The notes beneath the pieces were generated by a model. That model made no database searches, was not told the origin of the DNA, and saw only the letters and a program-made list of their open reading frames with translations. From positions 155,668 to 219,667 of the forward strand of contig QPMI01000150.1 of NCBI GenBank assembly GCA_004431415.1: a stretch of DNA of 64,000 nucleotides, in the 5' to 3' direction. Positions 24,701-36,178 of the stretch are shown here, in pieces. Positions within the stretch are counted from its first letter, which is position 1; the number at the start of each line of letters is the position of its first letter. Position numbers and translations under genes: made by a program. The stretch is from Cyanophora paradoxa. Taxonomy: Eukaryota > Glaucocystophyceae > Cyanophorales > Cyanophoraceae.

Positions 24701-27645
24701 CTTCCCCCCTCAATTCCTTACTTGTCCTTCGGGCAGGAGCCGGATCTCTCGTCCCCGCCCCCCTCCGGGGGCCAGCGCACCCCGGTCCCCGTCACCGCCC
24801 TCGACGCCACTCCCGAGCACGCCCGGCTACCCCCCCCCTTTTTTCGAATCACCTGAGCGCCCTTGGCAGGTGGGTGGTGGCAGGGGACGCGCTGGGCGCC
24901 CTGCGGCGGCTGCACGTCCCCTCGGGCCGCGCCGCCCGCCTCGGCGCCGACCCCGCCTCCTCCTCCGGCCCCGACGAGCCCGGCGGTACAGCCCCCCTCC
25001 TCCCTCACCCCTTCCTGCTCCTCCCCTCCCGTATAATCGCCCCGGGCAGCGGCCGTGCGCCGCGTGGCGATCGCCCCGCCCTGCCCCGGCGTTCGGTGCC
25101 CCATCCCTCTCCTCCCCCCTCCAAACATGTCGCTGATCGCGTACCCCCCAGGGCGTCGGCCCTCGTGCTCCTGGCCTCGGGGGAGGCCTCCCTCTACGAC
25201 CTCGAGTCCGGCCAGCAGGCGCCCCCGTACCCCCGCCCCGCCCCGCCCCGCTCCGGCCCGGCCGCCGAGCGCGGGCCGGGTCTCAGGTGGCGGTGGCGAA
25301 GACGCGGGCGGCGGACGCGTGCTGGGCCGCCCCGGGCCGCCCCTTCCTCGCCGGTGCGCGCCCCCCGCAAAGAATCACCCTCCGCTCCTTCTTCGGAGCT
25401 CGAACCTCCCGCGGCGGCAGGGGCGGAGGGGGCGCTGCGGCTCTACGACGGGAGCCTCTCCTCCCTCTGCGCCCCCGCCGCCTCCCGGCCCCTCCCCTAC
25501 CCCGTGCGACGCATCGTAGGCCCGCGCCCCGCGCTCCCTCTCACCTCCGAGCTCTCCAGCCGCGCGGGCCGCACCTCCTGCCGGCGGGGGCGGCGCTGTG
25601 CGTGCGGGCGGCCCTGCAGCACGGCGCCCACCCCTCCGTCGTCTTCCCCGACGCCGGTCCGTCTCCCCCTCTCTTTTCTGTTTCCTTCCTCTCTTTCTTT
25701 TGAGGGCGGCCGGTTGCAGGCACGCCACCGGCGGGGGGCTACCCCGCGGGGGCGTGGGTCATCGACGCGCTTGCGGCGGAGCACTACAGGGTACCCCCAC
25801 CCCTTCGCCCCCCGTTCTTCCCCCATTTAATCCCCTTCCCCCGCAGTCCCTCCCCCCGGAGCTATTCAAAGCCCTGGGGCGCTGCGAGGTGCCGCCCCGC
25901 CTGCGGAGGGTGGGCGTGCGGCCGGCGACGAAGCGCAGGGGACGCCGGGGCGGTGCGCGCTGGCGGCGGGCTACTTTGGGGACCCCGACGAGGCACGCTT
26001 CTGGGCCCTCGCCGCCCACAACCTCCGCCGCGCCGCCGCCCGCCCCCCCTCCCCGCCGCCCCTCGCCGCCCCCAGGCCCGCCCCCGCGACCCCTCCCCGG
26101 CCCCGCCCCGCTCGCCCCGCGCCGCCCTCCCCCGCCCGCCCGCCCACCCAAATCGGCTTCCAGCCCTCCTACGAAGAGTGCGCTACCCCTCCCCGAATCA
26201 ATACTTCCCGTCTGGATCCGAACCCGTACCCCCGTCCAGGACGGGTACGCGCCTCCTGCGCGCCCCCGACGCCCTCCCTTCCTTCCTCGACCTCTACCGC
26301 GACGGCCCCGCCGTTCTGGTACCCCTTCTCCCGAACCGGATTTCCCGTACCCCCCTCCGATCCTGCGGTACCCTCGCAGGCCTCCGGGAGGAGGCGGGTG
26401 GACTGGTACAGGGGCCGCACCCTGGGGCCCGACGAGCGCACGAAGCTCACGCACCACGCGATCACGGTACCCCCGGGAGCCCCGCGCGCTCCCCCCGCGA
26501 GCCGCTCACGCGGCCCTCGCCCGCCTCAGATGGGGAGGCTGGCCGAGGGCGTAGAACTGCTCCAGCAGACACCGGCGCGCCCCCTTCTTTCACTTTCTCG
26601 CCGTACCCCGCCCGAACCCCGCGCACCAGGCCGACGACCCCTCCTACTTCGCCGCCGCCCTCAAGGTGCCCCCGTCTTCCTTTCCCTTCGGTACCCCCCT
26701 CGATCCCTTCCCCCCCGCAGGCCTGCGTCGTGGCGGCGAGCGTCTCGCGGGAGGCTTTCGAGGACGCCGTCAAGACCGCCGTACCCCTTTCCGCATTTCG
26801 CTTTCCCGTACCCTCTTGACCAGAGGTTCGCAGGCGGTCTCGATGATGGCGCGGGGCACGCCCCGCGCGGTGGACGAGGGGGTACAGCTCCTCTGCTCCG
26901 TCGGACGCGCCCAGGACGCCTGCCGCTACCTCGCGGTGCCGCCCTTCCGTCCCTCCCGAACCCGACCCCGCCGGCCCTGCCCGGAGTCGAGCCCGGGGCG
27001 CGCAGCAAGCGAACCGCTGGGGCGAGGCGCTCGCGATCGCGCGGGCGAGCCTACCCCCGCACGAGGCCGCGTCCTTCGTCTCCACGTGCGGGCGTACCCC
27101 CTCTCCCCCTAACGTACCCCCCTCACCTTCGGGTTCGGGCGCAGGTACGCGGAGCTTCTGCTTCGGTTCCAGAGGCGGTACCCTCCACCGTCGCGTGCCC
27201 GGACCTTGTACCCCTGGATAAAACTGTACCCCCGCCCGGCAGGGCGCGGGCGACGGAGGCGCTGCTCTCCATCGGCTCCTTCTCGCGCGTCCTCGAGGTC
27301 CTCGTCGACGGTGCCGTAGCCCCCATGGGCCCTCCCCCCCTCCCGGCGCCGATCCCGTACCCCCTGCAGCGAACCTCGTGGAGCGGGCGGCGCTGTTCGC
27401 GGCCGCCTGCGCCGAGTGCGGCGTGCTACTCGAACCCGAGCGCAACGGTACCCCGCTCTGCTTCGTGCGCCGTACCCCCGCCCTCGCCTACCCTCGCCGG
27501 CGCTTACGGCCGCGGGCAGCTGGCGGCGGGGGACTACGGGGCGCTGCTGGCGCGCTGCGGCGTGCGGACAGGCGCCGAGCGCTACACGAGGGCCCCGGGC
27601 CCTCCGCCCCTCGCCCGCCCCGCCCCGCCCCTCACTGTCGTCTGA
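21736..27645 (+). CDS. WDR11: WDR11 ortholog (WD-repeat protein 11)
   Basis: Intron-dense GC-rich gene whose exons follow WDR11 from end to end. After ATG at 21736 the N-terminus splices into ASALFAYGCGAAVVVVE and VLQTLDEHGAAVTAVRW, matching the first beta-propeller. Later exons give AGAVVVWDALGG, DGSLGVWTARGG, VACVSSDGRVWLWDV, PLELWDLRGPRLARAF (about 24370) and VAGDALGALRRL. The C-terminal alpha-solenoid is also present: FGDPDEARFWALAAHNLRR (about 25975), DDPSYFAAALKACVVAA, DEGVQLLCSVGRAQDACRYL (about 26875), VERAALFAAACAECG (about 27380), with a stop at 27645. In animals WDR11 is part of a Golgi/endosome-associated trafficking complex with FAM91A1. Most introns are GTACCCC...GCAG. It converges on the next gene with only about 100 bp between stops. 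Length and order fit a complete gene. Confidence 0.82.
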
Positions 27646-27743
27646 GAGTTCCCGGATTGCACGAGTTTGGGCATGGAGCAGATCCGACATGTATGCGTAT
27701 ATGTACAGTTTCGGCAAATGAGTTCCCTTCAGAGAGACTTGAA

Positions 27744-30700
27744 TCAGTCCTCGGCGCTCCCGAGGAGCTCGCGGGCACGGCGGAGGCGGCGTCGGGCCTT
27801 CTCGGCGAGGGCCGCGCCCGCGGGCCCAGCGGCTCCCGCCTCGCCCAGCGCCGCCTCTGCGTCCCGCGCAGCGTCCTCCACCCGCGCTCGCCCTGCCCGG
27901 CTTGAGGACCAGGGACTGTGCGGGCGGGGCGGGGCGGGGCGGGGCGGGCACCGCCGAGGAGGAGGTTGCACTCGGCGCGGTTGCCGAGGGCCGCGGCGCG
28001 CGTGAGGCGCGCCCCCGCGGGGCAGAACCCGAGCGCCGCGCCGTACACGACGGCCGCAACCTGCAGATGGGCGTCCGTGTCGGGAACTGCTCAATCGCGA
28101 CATTGGTTTCGTTTCTATTCGCAGGCGCCTCTAGATCTGTTTTTCGCGTTCCTTGCGAAACTCGCCATCGCTCTATTTTGTTTCTATTCGCAGATGTCTC
28201 TTAGCTATAGGGATTTATTTTTCGCGTTGTGTGCTAAGCGTTCTCATCTCTGCGAAAATCGCACGTACCGCGTACTGCCTCTTTCCGAATTTATGATTAC
28301 CAACGTCCTGCGTATAAAAGGAGCAGAAACGGTGAAGAGAACTCGGATTCGAGGTCAAGGCGGCGCGCCTTTAGGGTCTCGGCCTGGCGGGTGGCGAGGG
28401 CGGCCAGCCCCGCATCCAGCGGGGGGCACGCGGCGGGGAAGTGCGCCCGCAGGCGCGCGTGCGCCGTGAAGAGCGCTGCGGGGCGCGGGGCGCGCGCGTA
28501 AGCGGCGCTCTCGCGACCTCCCGCGAATTCGAGGTTGCAATTGCGCACAGTGTAGGAGGGGGCTCGTGAATGCGAACGGGGTGTCCACGTCTTCGTTGTC
28601 GAATTGCTGTGCGGACTATAAGTTTGAATTGCGCTGTAGGAGAAGGAGTGGATTCGAGCACCATGAAGTTATAGTGGATCCGGAGGACGCCGTTGGGGTC
28701 ACGGAGCGCGAAAATCTCGAAGGCAGGATCGGCGATGGTGCCCGCAGCGACCGGAAAGAGCTGCGCATACAGCGAGCTTGAGATCTACGGCTAGAGCTCG
28801 CGAACAAAATCCAACGGGGCTGCGCGCACCCGCAGGAGGAGCGGGATGTGGGGCAGGACGGCGCGCGCGTGCTCCCGAAAGGCGCAGAGGTCGGCCAGGC
28901 AGGCGGCCAGCTCGAGAGCGCGCTGCGGATTAGAATTCCGCTCATTTCAAACGTCGAACGCTGGCGAGCATCGGCGATTGAGCATCGACTGGACTTACCT
29001 CGGCGATCGTCCCCACAGCGGCTCTCAAGGTCTCTAGCTTCGGGCCGTCGCCCTCGTTCAGGCAGCAGCTGCGACGGGGCTCAAAATCACGCAATCGCGA
29101 AACCCGCGCGTACGGTACGCGCTCGGGGGCCCACGCGCACGCGACAGCGTCCGCCGCGCTCGCGTAGCGCTGGGCCATGTCGTCCGCGAAGTCGAAGACC
29201 GTCCTGCGCGCGCGCATCGATGTAGCCGGACGTTTCGCGATCACGATCGCGATTGCGAGTTCGACATCAATCAAAAAATCGCGATCGGTATCGGCGCACA
29301 CGCACCGCTCGAGCGCCTTGGCGAGGGTTGCGACGGGCTCGCCGGGGACCGCCAGGAACGCCGCCTGCGCCCCGCGGGCCGCCGCCAGCTCCGCGTCGAG
29401 CCCCTCGTGCCCGGGGGGGGGCATGCGCCGCTCGGGGGACGAGCTCGAGGCGCCGGGGCCAGGGGGCGGGGCGGTCGGCGGGGCGGTCTCGCCGACCACG
29501 ACGGGGGCGGAGAGGAGCGTCCGGAGAGCGGCGGAAGCGAAGTTGGGGGCGGAGTCCTCGGGATAGAGCCGCGGCACGGGCCGGTCAGCCGAGGCGAGGT
29601 GCAGGAGAGCGGGGATGAGGCCGGGATGCCGGGCCAGCCGCAGGCGGAGCTCGCCGTGCGGCGCGGCCACCATGCAGAGCTGCGATCGGCACCACGTCAG
29701 AGGGACAGTTCGACCCTATTAACGACCCTGTGGCGTGCACGCACGAGTCTCATGAATTGACTGGCGGAATCAATCATCATGGCCGTGAAGCTGCGTGAAG
29801 CGCTCAGTGCCGGCTGCGGGCCGCGAACTTTAAAAATTTGGAAGTTTCTGTGCATCAACTCACCGCGGAGCGTATGCAGACATGCTTTTGAGAGTCGCGG
29901 TTTCCATGAAACTTATAGGAAACATCTTGCGCTGCTCTGGGACTGCGTGCAAATTTATATTAGATAATTAAATAACCCAATCGCCAACTGGCTGGTCAGC
30001 TCCCACCTTGTCTGATCTCCTTGACAAAGCGGTCGGGCGAGATGTGGATTTGCTCGATGACGGCGTCGAGGAGCCCCGTGGAGAAAAGGCGCTCCGAGAG
30101 GGCGAGCTCCGTCCAGCGCATCAGAGCGACGTTGGCGCTGGTCGCATCGAAGCAGAGCTGCGCGTGCGTCGATCGCGAGAGAGAATCACTCCATATGCAT
30201 CCGAATGGGTCGAGAAATTCGATCGTGCTGCAAGTTGCGATCGCTCGCACCGCAACAAGGCCGTGCTTGAGGGAGCGGGCGAGGCTCTCCACGAGTTTCG
30301 TGCTCTCGAAAAGCTGATGAATGCCATTCATGAACATAAACAAATGCGCAGAATTCGAATACGTAAAAACCCGAAACCCCGCACGAAATTGAGGGTCGAA
30401 TTCGTGTGCGAGCGCGAGTGGCGCCGCTCGAGCTCAACCATGAAGCGCATGAGAAATTTGCATGCCTTGGCAGCCACCATTGGGCGCTCGTACTTCCCGG
30501 CGAGCTGTCCGCGAGTTTTTGCGGCGTCAATATCAATGCATATCTCGACGAGTGTAAATCGATGCACGCTAGTCTTTGACAAATATTTAATTGCAATTTA
30601 AACGCATGCGCACTTGCGCACCTCAGCCAGCAACGTGAGGGCCATCTTCTGCTCGGGCGTTCCGTCCAAGCTCGCGTCTCCAGCAAACGTGCTCGCCCAA

Positions 30701-31001
30701 TTCTAAGCGCACGGAATATTTCCGCGAAATTCAGGCCATGGATGGCTCGCGATCGAAATTTAGACCGAGCGACTTCGCGCATTCTCACCAGCTTCGTGGA
30801 AAGGCCGCAGAAATTGAGTTTCTTGACCTTCTCGAACGCGATCGCTGCTCGCTCCGTGGGCGCGCACTTGACGTAGCAGCATGGGCAATGCGATGGAAGC
30901 GAGGCGGTCATGTCGCCAGTGAAGCCCTTCCAGTCGACATCGCCTTCGCTGTCGCTGTCCCAGTTGAGATCTGCGCGCTTGGCGCGGCCAGAGCGCGGCA
31001 T
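27744..31001 (-). CDS. armadillo/TPR-like repeat protein, multi-exon
   Basis: Minus-strand gene starting at ATG 31001 (MPRSGRAKRADLNWDSDSEG); exon 1 runs to 30789 and contains a CPCC motif. Middle exons (about 30340-30005 and 29673-28980) are helical and resemble armadillo-type repeats (LRLARHPGLIPALLHLASAD, ALERCVCAD). Exons near 28930-28790, 28770-28660 and 28540-28320 follow. The C-terminal part, about 28050-27744, has TPR character: AAVVYGAALGFCP, NRAECNLLLG, then DAEAAL and ARRRLRRARELLG before the stop. TPR and armadillo folds are protein-protein interaction scaffolds; no enzyme motif was seen. One intron (about 28090-28290) contains two copies of TTTCTATTCGCAG, possible alternative acceptors. 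Specific identity unknown. Confidence 0.5.
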
Positions 31002-31383
31002 GGCTGCGCTGGGCAAAGATCGATCGAGAGAACTCTTGAAAGAGGACGCGCACGAATTTAGAAACTATACTCCGAATGAGCTCGAGGGGAGAGAGCTCGA
31101 ATTTGAAATTTAGAGAGCTCGAGGAGATGCGCGCAATGAGCCTCTTTCGAATTCAGTTCGAAATTTATAATGTCGCGAGTCCCCCTTCAAGGCCTGACAC
31201 TTCAAGGCTTGCAATTGACACAATTAACATTGACACTTGCATTGCGCTACGCGTTCGCTGCGGGGCGGACTCCCGGGAGGCATGCGCAGAAGCGCCCCAT
31301 GACTTCGGCCTTCTCTCCCGCCCGCGCCATGCACAGCACGTCATGCACCTGCATGATCGCGAATCGTTCAGTCAATTAAGATT
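31002..31383. other. intergenic, upstream of the armadillo/TPR gene
   Basis: About 380 bases between the start of one minus-strand gene and the end of the RDR gene. Rich in gagctc palindromes and AT-biased; no coding signal. Probably the promoter of the gene at 27744-31001. Confidence 0.35.
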
Positions 31384-34300
31384 TTAAACTGTACGCTTAA
31401 ACCAGCTGCAGCGTACCGCCCACGGGAAGGAGAGAATGACGCGAGGCGGTTTGGCTCGCTGGCCCCTCTGCCGCATCTGGCCGTCCGCCACCGCACCCCC
31501 GCTAGCGACCTTCGCTTGTTCCAGGAGCCGATCATACGCCACAACGTACCTGCGCGTTTCCGCGCGCAAGTTGCTTCACGCGCAACTTGAATATAATTAT
31601 ATAAATTTAAACTCGAGGCACCAGGCGAAGGCGAGGCGGCGGGCGGCGTCCCCCGCGAATCCCTCGCGCTGCGGTCCATGCGCATGCAGCGGCACCGCCG
31701 CCGCCACCTGCGCGTTAAATTCTCGTTGAAAGGTGTGGAAGGCTGCGGCCTGCAGAGCCCAAAAGGACCTGCTCGAAGAAGGAGGAGCGGGTGCGGTCCA
31801 CGATCGCGAGAGCCCGAATCTGCCAATGCGATGTGCATCGCGGGCGTGTTTAAATATTTAAAACCTTTAAAGAGCCCGCACCTCGCCGCGGATGCGGAGC
31901 TGCAGATCGCCGTCCGACTGAGATACGGAGGCCCTTCATTACAATTCGATTTCGCGATGTAGGTCAAACATGCATATGGCGCTCACGTGTTTGCGCTTGA
32001 AGTATTTCGTGAACTTCAGCACGATGCCCGTCCAGGCCTCCACCTCGCTCCGGATGCCGTACTGCGTCTCTTGAGAATGTATTAAAAACTCGGAAACAGA
32101 GAAATTCCGAGGACCTGGTTCATGATGCGGGTCAGCTCGTCCGTGTAGGCCGCGAGGCTGTGCTGCGCCGCCCGCCGCTGCTCGTCGCTCACCAGGCTGG
32201 GCCAGTACAGGGCCGGGTCCGGTTTCCAGCCCTTCCAGAGCTGCTCGCTGCGCATTGCGAAACTCGCGTCTGCGTTGCTTGCAAGGTTTATGAAAATAGC
32301 GCACCGGTATGCCCCGCCCTTGTCATCGGGAGCAGGGGGCACGATCTTGTCGATCGAACGAAAGATCCTGCCCAGAACCGTCGGCGATTCATAGGAGGGC
32401 TTCGCCTTCTGCAGCATGTAGTCGGGGAATCTGTTTCGTTCGGGTCTGCGAGTCGGTCTGCAGTCAGGTCGGTGCAACCCGCGGAGCTGATTTTGCGGAC
32501 CGGAGAGCTTTCATTTCTTCCCGCTTGACTGGGACACCGGTCTTGCAAAAGTCGACGGCGACAGAGTGCAGCCTGGCAAGTTCGATGCACCGCTGATCGC
32601 GTGCTTTGCTTGCGCTGCGTGCCTATGTCAAAGCGATGCAAAGGACGTGCATGTTGTTGCCATTTTTATATACCTCGTGTCCGCGATTGCGAGATGCGCG
32701 TTGGCGATAGCTCTGTGAGTGCAAGGTTTGAGAACGCCAAGCAAAAGCGAATTTACACTTTTTCCGAGGGCGAGTACTGATCCTTACCCCAGCATATCGC
32801 TCTGCATGTATTCGACGAAGAACTCCACGATCTCCTCTCGAGAAACGTGAGCCCCAGTCGTTTCTGACGTAACGATAAAACGGACTGTATTCGGAATCGA
32901 AGGCGGCGATGAGGACCTTTGGGTGTTGGTGGGGTATAATCCATCGCCTGTTCATTTCTTTGCGGAATCAGGCGAGAATCGTAGCTCACGAAATAGAGAT
33001 CTCCGTCCAAATCCGAGCCTGAGAGGACCGGAGTGATTTGAGCCAAGATCCGAACTTCAAGAGCTTCGCGCTCGAGATGGAGTCAGCACCCGAGCACATG
33101 TTCGGAAGCGGGCGGTACCCCCTCTGCGAAAAAGCGATGACGTCCACGAGATGGCTGTGCATGCGATGGCATCAGCGAGCTCGATCGCGAGCCACTAAGA
33201 TCAAATATTTTGCGAGTTCGAAGGCCCTTCTACGGACTTGAGGCTCGAGCGGGGTCCCACAGCCTGGACGACCCTTACGTCCCCCGGGTGCAGGCAAGGG
33301 TTCTTGGCGACCTGGATTTATATTCGCAGGGTCACGAGAAGCGGGAAGGGATCCGAAATTAGTATTATAATTATGAGGGGCGATAGCAGGATCACCACGA
33401 CAGGGCCGCGCAGAACGACGGGTCGCTGTGATTGGGGATCGCGGTACTGAACGAAGACTTCGCCCTCCTCCAAGGTGTCCGTTTCGTCGAGGACGCCCAT
33501 CAGCAAGGCTCCATGAGGCACGAGAATGCGGGCCTTCGTCTTCAGCTCTTTGAGCTGCGCGAGATTGCAGGTTACTGCGAGCCAATTGCAATAAATGGAT
33601 AAGAAAGCTCCAGCAAGCCTGCTTTAAGCGGTAAACATCCAGGGCCGCGAGAAGCAGCGGATCGGGATGCTTTTTCAGAAGCCCGGCGTGAACCATAGCC
33701 GAGAGGCGTCTGCGCCTGCGTAAAACTGCGCCTGGAAAGCTTGTTGCGTTTGCTTCAATTGTTACCGGTTGATCCCGAAGCCGTCCGATTGCGCCCGTTC
33801 CGAGCGCGATAACTCGAAGAGAAAATTTATACGAGGAAAGGCCCAGTGAGACGCCTGAAACGTTGAGGAAAGGACCCGAGGTGGTGCCTTACGTCCCCGG
33901 GTGCAGGCAAGGGTTCTTGGCGACCTGGATTTATATTCGCAGGGTCACGAGAAGCGGGAAGGGATCCGAAATTAGTATTATAATTATGAGGGGCGATAGC
34001 AGGATCACCACGACAGGGCCGCGCAGAACGACGGGTCGCTGTGATTGGGGATCGCGGTACTGAACGAAGACTTCGCCCTCCTCCAAGGTGTCCGTTTCGT
34101 CGAGGACGCCCATCAGCAAGGCTCCATGAGGCACGAGAATGCGGGCCTTCGTCTTCAGCTCTTTGAGCTGCGCGAGATTGCAGGTTACTGCGAGCCAATT
34201 GCAATAAATGGATAAGAAAGCTCCAGCAAGCCTGCTTTAAGCGGTAAACATCCAGGGCCGCGAGAAGCAGCGGATCGGGATGCTTTTTCAGAAGCCCGGC

Positions 34301-35240
34301 GTGAACCATAGCCGAGAGGCGTCTGCGCCTGCGTAAAACTGCGCCTGGAAAGCTTGTTGCGTTTGCTTCAATTGTTACCGGTTGATCCCGAAGCCGTCCG
34401 ATTGCGCCCGTTCCGAGCGCGATAACTCGAAGAGAAAATTTATACGAGGAAAGGCCCAGTGAGACGCCTGAAACGTTGAGGAAAGGACCCGAGGTGGTGC
34501 CTTACGTCCCCCGGGTGCAGGCAAGGGTTCTTGGCGACCTGGATTTATATTCGCAGGGTCACGAGAAGCGGGAAGGGATCCGAAATTAGTATTATAATTA
34601 TGAGGGGCGATAGCAGGATCACCACGACAGGGCCGCGCAGAACGACGGGTCGCTGTGATTGGGGATCGCGGTACTGAACGAAGACTTCGCCCTCCTCCAA
34701 GGTGTCCGTTTCGTCGAGGACGCCCATCAGCAAGGCTCCATGAGGCACGAGAATGCGGGCCTTCGTCTTCAGCTCTTTGAGCTGCGCGAGATTGCAGGTT
34801 ACTGCGAGCCAATTGCAATAAATGGATAAGAAAGCTCCAGCAAGCCTGCTTTAAGCGGTAAACATCCAGGGCCGCGAGAAGCAGCGGATCGGGATGCTTT
34901 TTCAGAAGCCCGGCGTGAACCATAGCCGAGAGGCGTCTGCGCCTGCGTAAAACTGCGCCTGGAAAGCTTGTTGCGTTTGCTTCAATTGTTACCGGTTGAT
35001 CCCGAAGCCGTCCGAATTTCGCGCGAGAACATCCAGAGCCACGGGTTCGCTTTTCAAAATTTCTCCAAGCCTCCTCATCTGATGCCGGTGTGAAGGATAC
35101 GGCTTTGAAAGGAAAAAGCACTTGCCTGATCATCGCGTAGAGATAGAAACACGTCATCAGCCACACCGAGGGTGGAAAGCAGCATGATAAGCTGCGCTCA
35201 TATATATAATCAGGATTGAAATTCAAGGCTCGCTGCGGAA
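31384..35240 (-). pseudogene. RNA-dependent RNA polymerase (RDR/QDE-1 type), 5'-truncated with triplicated exons
   Basis: Minus-strand exons match the catalytic half of cellular RDRs, which make double-stranded RNA for RNA silencing. In order: LIMLLSTLGVADDVFLSL (about 35200-35130), LGEILKSEPVALDVLA (about 35075-34990), AMVHAGLLKKHPDPLLLAAL, then KARILVPHGALLMGVLDET with EEGEVFVQ, KNPCLHPGD, HLVDVIAFSQRGYRPLPNMCS, and the catalytic loop GSDLDGDLYFVSYDSRLIP at about 33020-32965. After it come EEIVEFFVEYMQSDMLG, CIELARLHSVAVDFCKTGVP, RFPDYMLQKAKPSYES, QYGIRSEVEAWTGIVLKF and a final SFPWAV near 31420. All three Asp of DLDGD are present. No N-terminal half is visible upstream of about 35240, so it looks 5'-truncated. 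A 613-614-bp block with two exons is tandemly repeated. Called a pseudogene because of truncation and repetition, but it could be a functional gene with unseen upstream exons. Confidence 0.7.
33275..35012. repeat. tandem triplication (613-614 bp unit) inside the RDR gene
   Basis: Unit 1 is 33275-33888, unit 2 is 33889-34501, and a third, partial unit is 34502 to about 35012. The units are almost identical; the one clear difference is a C-run after ACGT (5, 4 and 5 C). Each unit spans the end of the KNPCLHPG exon, the DETDTLEEGE exon, the AMVHAGLLKK exon and part of the next. About 100 bp at each unit join (33789-33888 and 34401-34501) is absent from unit 3, where the sequence continues into the RDR exon instead. 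Confidence 0.9.
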
Positions 35241-36178
35241 TCAGGGTTGAAGTCAAAGCGCCTGGCGGCAAGTGTAGGCGGGGTGATAAGTCGCTCGAGA
35301 GACGACTTCGAAGACGTTGTGGTCCGAAGCGAATTTGCGCATGCTGGGACGGAGCTCCATACTGTGACTGCTTCCACTGGGAGCCAGGAATTAAGTTTAC
35401 CACATGGTAAACTTGCAACTTCACTCACTTAGGGCTGACTTTACCACACCCCTCTTTACCACCCCTAGGAAAGCCGCGCGGGGGAGCACTGCTGCCGTGC
35501 TAAATGTGGTTAGAGAGGCATAAGTGCGCGAGATCCGTTGAGCGCCGATGGCCCGGTTGCTTCGGTGGTCCAGCGTGGAGGCGAGGACAACTCGTCAAGA
35601 GAGCGACGCACGCGGGCTGCCTTAACTGGTTCAAGTGGTCTAAAAGGTCGTTTAGAGACGAATTGCAGCTTATAAGGATAGGTTGTTGGGCGGCCCGACA
35701 TCGGCCAACTTTACAGCGGCCCGACCATTCTGCGCCACAGCTGGCTGGGGCGCGGCGCACGGCGCTTCCAATGCGGTAAGCATTGATTTCAGCTACGTTA
35801 CAAACGAACTACGAGCGCCAAGTTGTGGTCTCAAGACCGATGGCCGCGTACCGAACGCTCAGACCGAGCACCGCCGAGGTAGCCGGCGGTGTTAAAGCCT
35901 ATAGCTAGCTAGATCACGCGCTCTAGCTAGTTCTCCGACCGCAGGGCGACACCTATAAGAGCTGCGCACAATTGTACGCGACGAGACCGGTACCCCTCTC
36001 TGGCTTCTCCCATGGAGCAAAGTCACCGGAGTGAACTTTGGCTTTGCTAGAGGGCTTAAGATATATAAAGCTGCGCAGTGCTGTGAATGCATGCGCACCT
36101 CCGAGGCCCGAGAACTCAGAGCTCGTGCTCCGGATCCAGACTCGGCATTCGCTATTCCGAATTCGAATTCGAAGCTCT
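35241..36178. other. intergenic region, RDR 5' side to satellite
   Basis: No confident exon was found, including the missing N-terminal half of RDR. It contains an inverted repeat AGTTTACCA-CA-TGGTAAACT at about 35394-35413 and a run of tagctagct at 35901-35930. Confidence 0.35.

Noticed and set aside
33318-34748. Three identical 67-codon minus-strand ORFs
   Set aside because: They are the same RDR exon read through into its intron, once per tandem copy, not separate genes.
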